Source: UBA2277 sp035477615
Lineage (GTDB): Bacteria > Patescibacteriota > Microgenomatia > UBA1400 > MFAQ01
Length of the DNA stretch: 12,614 bases
Assembly: GCA_035477615.1 (NCBI GenBank)
Contig: DATIKJ010000033.1
Span: forward strand, 1 to 12,614
Reading direction: 5' to 3'
This document shows, in pieces, positions 4,826-11,501 of this stretch (its first letter is position 1; every line of letters starts with the position of its first letter). Both the position numbers and the translations under genes were made by a program. The notes under the pieces were generated by a model. It saw only the letters and a program-made list of their open reading frames with translations, was not told where the DNA came from and did no database searches.

Positions 4826-6955
4826 ATGGTGGAAAGAGACAAAAAAATCTTTAGTGTTATTAGTGAGAAACCGGAGTTTACATCATCTGAAGAAAGTAGA
4901 AGATTAATTCTTGAAGCAATTGAAGGACTGCAAAAAGTGGAGAGAAATTATATGGGAAGAGAGGAGGTTACGATTGGAGTAAAGAGTAATGAAGCAATGA
5001 TGTTGGTGTGTGGATCGGACTTACACATTGGGTCTCTCGCTACCGATCACAAGTCAGTACTTCATTTGCGCGATTTTGTATTGAGTAACAATAACGCTGG
5101 CTTAATTCTTTTGGGTGATGAGGTTGAAGGATTAAAGGAGAAATATATGAATACCAATACGGCGAGGACGCCGATTGATTTTCATAAACAAATTGATTTT
5201 ATTCGGGAAGAGATTTTGGAACCTTTGGCTGATCAAGGAAAGATATTGGGAATGGTTTCTGGGTACTGGGGACATAATGGATGGGCAGAAGATGCAACAA
5301 CTCTTAATACTTGGATGATGTTGGCTGAAGGTTATGGAATTCCAATCTTACAAAATGGTGGAAGATTAAATATTAAGTTTCCTAATGGCTATGTGCACTC
5401 GGAAACAATTTGGCACAATCCACCAGGAAAAAGTAAATTTGATTCGGTTTATGGTTTGCGCAATGCAGCATTTTCAACATCTGAGTCGAGTAGATCCGAC
5501 GGATATATGAGTGGACATATTCACCGAATGGGTGTGGGTAAAGAACTGTATAGTGGGGCAAAATCGGCGGTGTATTACATTTCTTCTGGCACAGCGAAAG
5601 GGTCATCCCCGGAAACACCAAATGATCGTTTTGGAATTAAGCTGGGAGCACCGAGAACCGATCCATTGGGACAAGGAGTAATCGTAGAACCAAAAAGAAA
5701 AAATCAAACTGAGAAAAATTATCCATTTGCATCTTTTGAACAAGGACAAACTGCTAATAATGCTTTGCGTTTGTTGGATTGGGTGGAAAAGAAGGGGATG
5801 ACGGCAGAATTGTTGGAAAAAATTAGAGCCGAGGTAGAAGCAAAACCAAAGATTTCTTTGATTGCCGGAAAAAGTAGAGTGAGTGGTGATGAACAAATGG
5901 AAGATAAACCTGATGAGGAAGTAAAAGTGGGAGGAGAATGGGTTACCAATCCGTATTCTAAGATGGAGATGAGAGCTCCTTATGACTCACTTTCTTACAA
6001 TATTGAAACAAGGTTGCCGGTAACGTTGCATCTTTTGGGTAATACCCGTTTGGGAAGCAGCTCTGAAGGTTATGATGAATTGAAAAGATATCATCAAGAG
6101 CAGATAGAGTTTAATCCACACTCTTTGGTGGTGTTTTTGAGAAACATGATTGACAAAGACGCGGGTGGTTCTCCCCAACGGATGGAGATACTGGGTAAGT
6201 TTAAAGAAATTATTAACGGAGCAAAGAAGCAGACTCTAGCAATTATGATGTGTGAGTCTTTGCGAAGCAGTGACTGGAGAAAAAAAGTAAAGACTGGTGA
6301 GGAGTATGTGGATGCCACAGGAAAAGTGGTGGATATGGATAATTTTGATCCAGAAGATACGGATGATGAGGGAAAGAAAGTAAAAATGCCTAAAAAAAGA
6401 AATTTGTTTTCAATGCCACTTGCACCAGGATCATATTTGGCTACAGAGACTGATACTCCACTAATTCATCATTTATCTCTTATTAATCTAATGATTGGTC
6501 CAAAAGGTTCGATTAAGGAAAAACCAACATATTCGGGAGCGTTTGCAGATAAGTTGATGAAACACGGATCATATTCTAGACCAGAGTTTGGACTGCGCCG
6601 AATGTATGATCTTTATACTCAAGAAAAACCAGGATATGTAGCTGGAGGACATATGCCACACGCTGGATCAATGATGTTTTATGATGGTAGCAATGCGGAA
6701 ACAAACACGCCGATACTAGTGGCTCCTGGATGGTTTGCTAAGTATGTAGACACCATGGGTAAGGGTAATGTGATGCCGGGTGCTTTGCCTGGTCAAGCAA
6801 TAATCTTTATGCCCGGAAGTAGTAAGCAAGACTATCTGGCATTTCCAACAGTAAGCGCTGATGAGACTGGCTATATGCAGGATGCCTTTACATTGATGAG
6901 AGGATTGGAGATCATGGGTTTAACCAATCAGGTGTTGGGAAGAAAAAAAAGATAG
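4826..6955 (+). CDS. metallophosphoesterase with a degenerate second phosphoesterase-like half
   Basis: This 709-residue protein has no signal peptide or membrane helix. The N-terminal half has the calcineurin-like metal motifs in order: GSDLHIGS (D65, H67), LLGDEVEG (D98), SGYWGHNGW (H150, N151) and SGHIHRMG (H231, H233). Such enzymes hydrolyse phosphoesters with two metal ions; the substrate is unknown. The second half repeats the pattern without its metal ligands. LLGNTRLGS (404-411) stands for motif I, VVFLRNMIDKD (435-444) for motif II, and LAIMMCESLRSSDW (471-484) for motif III. GYVAGGHMPHAG (603-614) stands for the last motif. A charged linker (about 355-370) joins the halves. No SD is present. 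The gene stands between dus and the PilM-like gene. Confidence 0.8.
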   Translation: MVERDKKIFSVISEKPEFTSSEESRRLILEAIEGLQKVERNYMGREEVTIGVKSNEAMMLVCGSDLHIGSLATDHKSVLHLRDFVLSNNNAGLILLGDEVEGLKEKYMNTNTARTPIDFHKQIDFIREEILEPLADQGKILGMVSGYWGHNGWAEDATTLNTWMMLAEGYGIPILQNGGRLNIKFPNGYVHSETIWHNPPGKSKFDSVYGLRNAAFSTSESSRSDGYMSGHIHRMGVGKELYSGAKSAVYYISSGTAKGSSPETPNDRFGIKLGAPRTDPLGQGVIVEPKRKNQTEKNYPFASFEQGQTANNALRLLDWVEKKGMTAELLEKIRAEVEAKPKISLIAGKSRVSGDEQMEDKPDEEVKVGGEWVTNPYSKMEMRAPYDSLSYNIETRLPVTLHLLGNTRLGSSSEGYDELKRYHQEQIEFNPHSLVVFLRNMIDKDAGGSPQRMEILGKFKEIINGAKKQTLAIMMCESLRSSDWRKKVKTGEEYVDATGKVVDMDNFDPEDTDDEGKKVKMPKKRNLFSMPLAPGSYLATETDTPLIHHLSLINLMIGPKGSIKEKPTYSGAFADKLMKHGSYSRPEFGLRRMYDLYTQEKPGYVAGGHMPHAGSMMFYDGSNAETNTPILVAPGWFAKYVDTMGKGNVMPGALPGQAIIFMPGSSKQDYLAFPTVSADETGYMQDAFTLMRGLEIMGLTNQVLGRKKR

Positions 6956-7008
6956 TTTAGTATTTACTGATTTTCTTTGTCTATAAAAACAGAGAAAAAA
7001 AGTAGATA

Positions 7009-7872
7009 ATGTTAGATATGAAGGCGGTTGTATACATTACAAAAAAGACGGTGTGGGTTGGAAATGAGTCTTTTGATTGGGATGGAGTAAGACTAGATGA
7101 AGTCTTTGGAAAAATTAAGAGGGAACTAAAAGTTAATGAGGTGAGAGTTGTTCTTGGACATGAGGTATCGTCTGTAACGGCAATAAAGGCTGGAAATACA
7201 TTCTTGACTAGAGAAAATATTTTAAAGTTAGTTAAGCCATGGATGCCGTTTGAAATAGATAATGATTGTTTTGATTGGAAGTTGGTTGTTTTGGGGCATG
7301 ATGAGGTTTGGATTCAGATAGTGGCAATGGAAAGAGGGTTGTTGCTGAGTTTGTCTTCGGCGATTAGAAACAATGGCTTGAAAGTTGATTTGGTAACAGC
7401 AATTGGAGTGCTACTGGGTGAAGAATCAAACGGTAGGGAGATACCTGTGGTTTATAAATGGGAGAATAAAGAGAAGATATCGGTTTTGGCAGTGAACGGA
7501 CTCGTTGATCTTGTTACTTCCAACATAAGTAATGAAGACCTGATGGTTTATGCTAATAAAAAATGGAGATTGGCAGTAAATCCAGAAGAGATTATTATGA
7601 AAGAAGAAAATTTTAATTTGTCGAAGAAAATATTTTCAATAAAAACAAAGGGAGAGGACAAGGCGGTGCTGAATTTACCAATTCTCAAAGAGGTGGTTAG
7701 TAAAATGAAGCCTGAGAGTGAAAAGAGGGGAGATGATGAGATACTGGAGATGAGCATATTTGTCGATAGGACTGGGGTGACACTGAATTATTTATTGATT
7801 TTTTTGATTACGGTACTGGTTGGTTTGATAGTGTTGATTGGATATCTGATTTTCAGAAGCAGATTGCTTTGA
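7009..7872 (+). CDS. C-terminally membrane-anchored protein, possibly PilM/GspL-like
   Basis: This 287-residue protein has a long soluble N-terminal part and one strong membrane helix (about 261-283) followed by only a few residues (FRSRLL). The order of elements recalls the actin-like domain of PilM/GspL pilus and secretion proteins. EVRVVLGHEVSSVTAIK (about 44-60) comes first, then a helix (TRENILKLVKPWMPFEID), then SSAIRNNGLKVDLVTAIGVLL (about 116-136), resembling the 'aGl.v..ve....al' region. ATP-site motifs are not evident. ATG 7009 is listed; ATG 7018 is an alternative, with GATAAT ending 7 nt before it. galU follows after 12 nt. The assignment rests on pattern resemblance only. Confidence 0.5.
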   Translation: MLDMKAVVYITKKTVWVGNESFDWDGVRLDEVFGKIKRELKVNEVRVVLGHEVSSVTAIKAGNTFLTRENILKLVKPWMPFEIDNDCFDWKLVVLGHDEVWIQIVAMERGLLLSLSSAIRNNGLKVDLVTAIGVLLGEESNGREIPVVYKWENKEKISVLAVNGLVDLVTSNISNEDLMVYANKKWRLAVNPEEIIMKEENFNLSKKIFSIKTKGEDKAVLNLPILKEVVSKMKPESEKRGDDEILEMSIFVDRTGVTLNYLLIFLITVLVGLIVLIGYLIFRSRLL

Positions 7873-7878
7873 TAAGAT
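7873..7878 (+). promoter_or_regulatory. -10-like element of galU, leaderless type
   Basis: TAAGAT overlaps the stop region of the upstream gene and ends exactly 6 nt before the galU ATG. There is no SD. The only -35 candidate at standard spacing is a poor match (ttttca, 7850-7855). galU could also be translated from the upstream transcript. Confidence 0.4.
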
Positions 7879-7884
7879 TGGGGT

Positions 7885-8787
7885 ATGCAAAATAGAAAAG
7901 TGAAGAAAGCAGTTATCACTGCGGCAGGCTTGGGAACAAGGTTTCTGCCAGCTACGAAGAATATCCCGAAGGAGATGCTTCCGATCGTAGATTTGCCGAT
8001 AATTCACTATATTGCCGAGGAGTGCGTGGAGGCTGGGATTGAGGACATTATTGTGGTTATTCGCCCCGGCAATGAGGCGGCGATGACCTATTTTTCGCCC
8101 AGTAATGAACTTGATCGTACTTTGGCGGCTACCGGCAAGGAAAAGCAGCTGGAGAGGTATTACAAGGTCGCAGGAAAGGCTAATTTTATCTTTGTTCACC
8201 AGAATGCGTCTCTGCCTTATGGTAATGGCAGTCCGGTGCTGACAGCGAAGAACTTGGTAGGTAATGAACCGTTTGTGGTGTGTTTTGGGGATGATCTCGT
8301 TTTGAACCCAAATGGCCACGGAGCGGTGAAGCAGATGACGGACGCATATGAGGCTCATCAAGATGCCTACGGGGTGATGGCGGTAACTAAGGTGCCACGA
8401 GAAGAGATCAGCCGATATGGAATTGTAGAAACTGTGGATGGATGCAGTGATGGGAAAATAAAACGAATAGTAGAGAAGCCACAACCAGAAGAGGTGAATT
8501 CAAATATGGCCGACTTTGGCAGAATGGTGCTGGCACCGGAGATCTTTGAGTATTTGAGAGTAGATAACACAGGTAAAGATGGGGAACTGTGGTTGGTGGA
8601 TGCGATTGAACAGATGCTGGCGAGCAAACCGGTGTATGCCAAAGAGATTGAGGGTGAGTTTTTGACTACAGGTGATCCGCTGCGATTTCTTAAAGCCTCA
8701 TACAAGTTTGCCATGCAGCGACCAGAGATCGCCGGAGAACTGAAGAAGTTTTTGGAGGAAGAGGTTTTAAGCAAAAAAACACCCTGA
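7885..8787 (+). CDS. galU: UTP-glucose-1-phosphate uridylyltransferase
   Basis: The enzyme makes UDP-glucose from UTP and glucose-1-phosphate, supplying cell-surface polysaccharide and glycosyl-transfer pathways in the cytoplasm. At 300 residues it has the normal bacterial GalU length. The nucleotide-binding loop ITAAGLGTRFLPATKNIPKE (11-30) is intact. Other family features are SLPYGNGSPVL (109-119), the metal-binding CFGDD (133-137), RIVEKPQ (194-200), GELWLVDAI (233-241) and LTTGDPLRFLKA (260-271). The ATG is the only sensible start. Its stop codon lies inside the hairpin that terminates the convergent gene. Related nucleotidyltransferases such as RfbA are less likely given the GalU-type spacing and length. 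Confidence 0.95.
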   Translation: MQNRKVKKAVITAAGLGTRFLPATKNIPKEMLPIVDLPIIHYIAEECVEAGIEDIIVVIRPGNEAAMTYFSPSNELDRTLAATGKEKQLERYYKVAGKANFIFVHQNASLPYGNGSPVLTAKNLVGNEPFVVCFGDDLVLNPNGHGAVKQMTDAYEAHQDAYGVMAVTKVPREEISRYGIVETVDGCSDGKIKRIVEKPQPEEVNSNMADFGRMVLAPEIFEYLRVDNTGKDGELWLVDAIEQMLASKPVYAKEIEGEFLTTGDPLRFLKASYKFAMQRPEIAGELKKFLEEEVLSKKTP

Positions 8788-8799
8788 CGAGCAGGGTGT
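8773..8799 (-). terminator. terminator of the 124-residue protein gene; overlaps the galU end
   Basis: ACACCCTG (8779-8786) and CAGGGTGT (8792-8799) form a perfect 8-bp stem around a 5-nt loop. On the minus strand seven T's follow. On the plus strand no T-run follows, so galU itself may read through or rely on the hairpin alone. The galU TGA (8785-8787) is inside the hairpin. Confidence 0.85.
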
Positions 8800-8807
8800 T
8801 GGGATGA

Positions 8808-9182
8808 TTATTTGTAGAGAGCAATGATTTCTTCGATAAGTGAAAGAGTCAAAAACGAGCTGGGGTACAGGCTTACTTTATCTGCGGGATGGAAGGTAAT
8901 GAGCCAGTTAGCGAACTTTTTGGCGAGAGACTGATCTTTGATGTTGTATAGAACAATATATGGTTCTGATTGGAGTTTAATGATCTCAACATTGAAGTGG
9001 TCTACAAAACCGGCTCCGTACATCGACATTATGATAAATTGATAGTTGCCTTTTGTGCAGGCAACATATTGGGGTTTTTCAAGCCCGGCATTGATGGCGT
9101 TATTAATGCACTGGGAAAGTGGAGTATGGACTTTGTTATTGTCCTCAAGAAACCACTTGCTATCGACTTGAGCAATTTTCAT
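8808..9182 (-). CDS. 124-residue soluble protein, unknown
   Basis: The ATG at 9182 follows a strong SD (aaggagg) at good spacing, behind a consensus promoter, so the gene is very likely real. The protein is soluble, with an N-terminal part rich in charged and polar residues (IAQVDSKWFLEDNN), two Cys (CINN, ACTKG) and beta-type segments (YQFIIMSMYGAG, PYIVLYNIKD). It ends in helix-forming stretches (SLAKKFANWLITFH, LSLIEEIIALYK). It forms a one-gene unit with a promoter at 9221-9249 and a terminator overlapping the galU end. No family is recognised. Confidence 0.7.
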   Translation of the reverse strand: MKIAQVDSKWFLEDNNKVHTPLSQCINNAINAGLEKPQYVACTKGNYQFIIMSMYGAGFVDHFNVEIIKLQSEPYIVLYNIKDQSLAKKFANWLITFHPADKVSLYPSSFLTLSLIEEIIALYK

Positions 9183-9220
9183 GGATTCCTCCTTGGGATT
9201 TAAAGGTCTGAGATGGGTGA

Positions 9221-9249
9221 ATTGTATCCCATAACAACTAGATTGTCAA
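9221..9249 (-). promoter_or_regulatory. near-consensus sigma-70 promoter
   Basis: On the minus strand TTGACA (plus-strand 9244-9249) and TACAAT (9221-9226) are separated by 17 nt. The leader of about 33 nt carries the SD. Confidence 0.85.
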
Positions 9250-9262
9250 TTTTGATTAGGTA

Positions 9263-9290
9263 TAAAAAAACCGCCCCGGTGAAGGGCGGT
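9263..9290 (-). terminator. terminator of the HD-domain gene
   Basis: ACCGCCC (9270-9276) pairs with GGGCGGT (9284-9290). On the minus strand seven T's follow the stem. The sequence is almost the same as the terminator at 10896-10923. Confidence 0.9.
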
Positions 9291-9310
9291 TGGAGAACGA
9301 GATAGACTTG

Positions 9311-10696
9311 CTATTTGATATCCCTGGTCATTTCGGCCAGGAGGGGGACAAAGGCCTTGATCGTGGGGTCGGTTGCCTGTTCGATCTTGCCTTCGAGGAT
9401 GGTCAGCCACTTGTAGTAGCTTTCCAGGGCCATCTCGAAACCTCCCGCCCAGTGAGCCTGGTCTTCGGGGGTATTTAAGTCCCAGAGATCCTTCACCATC
9501 TGGATGGCCTCGAGGCCAGTTTCAGAGAGCGGAAAGCCGGACTTCACCTTCATGAGCTCAACGAACAGGTCGAAGTTTGGTTTTCCGGTTGTGTTGGTGA
9601 CGGTGTCGATGAGGGCTTGGGATTGCGCGACCTTCCAGGCCATGAGTTCACCCATATTGGGTGAACAGTTATCGTGCTGATTGTAGGGCGAGTGGGGAAC
9701 TGCCATGGCGCTGTTGGCGTAGCCTTGTAGGTGCTGAAGCATCGAGGGGATCTTAGTGACAACAGGCACACCGTCTTTGACTTTCTGATTTCCATCGGCG
9801 TCCAGTACGGGAAGTTCGGTGACGATTGCTTTTGGGGTGAAGAGATATTTCAGCGCATCTTGGAAACTGTACCAGTCGATGTGGTGTAGGTCGAGGCCAC
9901 CGACGCGGGCACCATCCACAGACGCCATAGCGTGTCGAGGAAGGTGAGTCGCAGGATCTCCGCCATTTTCCAGTCTGTCGGTCCATCTGGTGATCCAGAC
10001 GGCCAGGCGAACTGGCCTGTCGTTTTCGTCCCAGAAGAGTTCATCAACCCATGGTTTGCGAACTAAACCGTTTTTGGCGGTTAATTCTTTGATCATGTGC
10101 GGATGAGCCGCAATTGCATAAGCAGTCAGGAGGCGGACATTGAGCGGAAGGACATCTTTCGAGTTCATGAAGAAGATAACCGCGGCGAGTTCGCCGTGAT
10201 TCAACTCCCACTCGTTGTCAACGTATCGGTGTTGAACACCAGTACTGGCATCATGAAACATGGCGGCGAAGAAGCTGGCATCGATCTCATTGCGGTGAGC
10301 CATCGCAACGAACGGATCGTTGCTGATGATGGCTGATCCGCCCAGAGCGTCCATGATGTGATGCCCGAGGTCATGTGCCGGAGTTCCGAGCAGAATGAAG
10401 GGACGCATGATTTCGATCATGGTCTTGATCGTATCCGTATCGGTTCGGAAAAGACGATCCAGAAGATTGCCCTTTGCCGTTTTGAGGTAAACTTCGTTGT
10501 TTTCCAGGGGGCGCAGGTTGTTTTTGACCCAGGTGGCCATGGCTTCCTGAACCTCGCGATCCAAGAGAGCTTCTTTGACTGCCTCAGGTGAATAAAACTC
10601 GACACCTTCGAGCGCAGGGTAAGAGATGCGATTGGCACCGAAGATGCCTTTGATGAGCTCAATAAGACCATTGATAATCGACCAGAAAGTATTCAT
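9311..10696 (-). CDS. HD-domain metal-dependent phosphohydrolase
   Basis: This 461-residue protein shows the full HD ligand series: H108 in PAHDLGHH, the HD pair H148-D149 in MFHDAS, H167 in NHGELAA, H198/H200 in AAHPHM, and D240 in WTDRLENGG. Proteins of this fold usually hydrolyse phosphate esters of nucleotides with bound metals; the substrate is unknown and no GYP motif is seen. The N-terminus (FWSIINGLIELIKGIFG, about 4-20) is an amphipathic helix that may touch the membrane. The C-terminal 200 residues match nothing recognised. An SD (aggag) precedes the ATG. Base composition is higher in G+C than in neighbouring genes (38/60 in 9901-9960, 28/60 in 9541-9600, against 23/60 in 6241-6300), which suggests a different origin. 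It has its own promoter and terminator. Confidence 0.75.
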   Translation of the reverse strand: MNTFWSIINGLIELIKGIFGANRISYPALEGVEFYSPEAVKEALLDREVQEAMATWVKNNLRPLENNEVYLKTAKGNLLDRLFRTDTDTIKTMIEIMRPFILLGTPAHDLGHHIMDALGGSAIISNDPFVAMAHRNEIDASFFAAMFHDASTGVQHRYVDNEWELNHGELAAVIFFMNSKDVLPLNVRLLTAYAIAAHPHMIKELTAKNGLVRKPWVDELFWDENDRPVRLAVWITRWTDRLENGGDPATHLPRHAMASVDGARVGGLDLHHIDWYSFQDALKYLFTPKAIVTELPVLDADGNQKVKDGVPVVTKIPSMLQHLQGYANSAMAVPHSPYNQHDNCSPNMGELMAWKVAQSQALIDTVTNTTGKPNFDLFVELMKVKSGFPLSETGLEAIQMVKDLWDLNTPEDQAHWAGGFEMALESYYKWLTILEGKIEQATDPTIKAFVPLLAEMTRDIK

Positions 10697-10842
10697 GAGA
10701 ATCTCCTTGTTTTGGGGTTTGGATAACGAAAATTAACCGTGCAAAAGCACGGACAAAAAAGAATGTAAGTGGGAAACTAGAACAACTGCATGGGTAAGGC
10801 GCGGATTTGCAAGTTTATTTCAAAGTCTGACTAGTTAAGTCT
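10697..10842 (-). promoter_or_regulatory. long 5' leader of the HD-domain gene with a strong hairpin
   Basis: From the predicted start near 10842 the leader is about 146 nt, much longer than the 20-77 nt of its neighbours. It contains the perfect 6-bp stem CCGTGC/GCACGG (10737-10752, 4-nt loop), which on the minus strand is followed by the broken T-run ttaatttt. It could act as an attenuator or a stability hairpin. No known riboswitch class is recognised. Confidence 0.4.
10822..10842 (-). repeat. 21-nt operator-like element at the transcript start (HD gene)
   Basis: This stretch matches 11428-11448 at 19/21 positions. It contains the direct repeat AGTCT at 14-nt spacing (10824 and 10838) and an imperfect dyad around GACT...AGTC (10829-10841). 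It begins at the predicted transcription start, so it could be a repressor site or a 5'-terminal RNA hairpin. Confidence 0.55.
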
Positions 10843-10848
10843 TGAGAG

Positions 10849-10877
10849 AGTATAGCATACGTTATGGGGTATGTCAA
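10849..10877 (-). promoter_or_regulatory. promoter of the HD-domain gene
   Basis: On the minus strand TTGACA (plus-strand 10872-10877) and TATACT (10849-10854) are separated by 17 nt. The spacer starts with taccccata, nearly as in the promoter at 11456-11485, so the two promoters look like copies of each other. Confidence 0.85.
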
Positions 10878-10895
10878 GGGGTGTGTATTTGAGTA

Positions 10896-10923
10896 TGAAA
10901 AAACCGCCCCGGTGAGGGGCGGT
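10896..10923 (-). terminator. terminator of the four-helix membrane-protein gene
   Basis: ACCGCCCC (10903-10910) pairs with GGGGCGGT (10916-10923) around ggtga. On the minus strand a six-T run follows. The stem differs by a single base from the terminator after the HD gene. Confidence 0.9.
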
Positions 10924-10931
10924 TGGTCGAA

Positions 10932-11372
10932 CTATTTAAGGATCAGAAAGAGAATGAAGGGAAGAAGGCGCAGAGCGCCATTCATAGTACCCAGTAAGAA
11001 CGGGGTAAGCAGTCGGTTGCCGAAGGATATTTTTTCGGCGATCTGGGCAACTTTTTCTTTGTCCTCTGGGCATTCGTTTTGCTCTTTTTTTATGTCCAAA
11101 ATCATTTGAATACCAATTGCGCCGAAGAACAAAATTACGGCCAATAGGACTTCAATTTTGAAGTTGAGCACGAGCAATACGAAGTACAAAATGTAACTGA
11201 TCCAGCCGGTAGCAGCCGTAATACAGCCCATTGCTGTAAAGGTTTTTGGCGGATTTTTCTCGATCATGATCTGCCGGTATTTTGGAAGACCGAAAAAGAT
11301 GATTGACATTGTAATGATCATACTTACGATGACCATGACAATACCGATCCAAGCTAAAGTGGTGGAAAACAT
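10932..11372 (-). CDS. four-helix membrane protein, unknown
   Basis: This 146-residue protein has hydrophobic helices at about 7-29, 47-68, 72-93 and 123-145. A short basic loop follows helix 1 (KYRQIMIEKNPPK), and a charged cytoplasm-type loop lies before the last helix (DIKKEQNECPEDKEKVAQ). No signal peptide cleavage site is apparent. The ATG at 11372 follows the SD aggagg at good distance. The gene has a terminator and a promoter that is a near copy of the HD gene's, so the two may respond to the same signal. No family is recognised. Confidence 0.75.
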   Translation of the reverse strand: MFSTTLAWIGIVMVIVSMIITMSIIFFGLPKYRQIMIEKNPPKTFTAMGCITAATGWISYILYFVLLVLNFKIEVLLAVILFFGAIGIQMILDIKKEQNECPEDKEKVAQIAEKISFGNRLLTPFLLGTMNGALRLLPFILFLILK

Positions 11373-11427
11373 TCAAACCTCCTATTGGAATATTTCTGCT
11401 TTGGGGCAGAGTGGATACAAAGATGTG

Positions 11428-11448
11428 AAAGTCTGACTTTTTAAGTCT
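11428..11448 (-). repeat. 21-nt operator-like element at the transcript start (membrane-protein gene)
   Basis: It matches 10822-10842 at 19/21 positions. Here the dyad is perfect, GACTT-ttt-AAGTC (11435-11447), and AGTCTGA occurs twice at 14-nt spacing (11430 and 11444). It lies at the same place relative to the -10 box as in the HD gene. Confidence 0.55.
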
Positions 11449-11455
11449 GAGTACT

Positions 11456-11485
11456 AGTATAGCATCTTGCTATGGGGTGTGTCAA
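11456..11485 (-). promoter_or_regulatory. promoter of the four-helix membrane-protein gene
   Basis: On the minus strand TTGACA (plus-strand 11480-11485) and TATACT (11456-11461) are separated by 18 nt. It lies 16 nt beyond the stop of the upstream Nudix-like gene, which has no terminator of its own visible. Confidence 0.8.
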
Positions 11486-11501
11486 GGGGAAATAATGATT
11501 C

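Noticed and set aside
7792..8484. 230-residue open frame on the minus strand
   Set aside because: It lies antisense to galU, which has strong family motifs; the frame product (His/Arg/Ser-rich) resembles no protein and has no SD.
9373..10591. Several open frames antisense or out of frame to the HD-domain gene
   Set aside because: They are by-products of the high G+C coding sequence; none has start signals or plausible protein composition.
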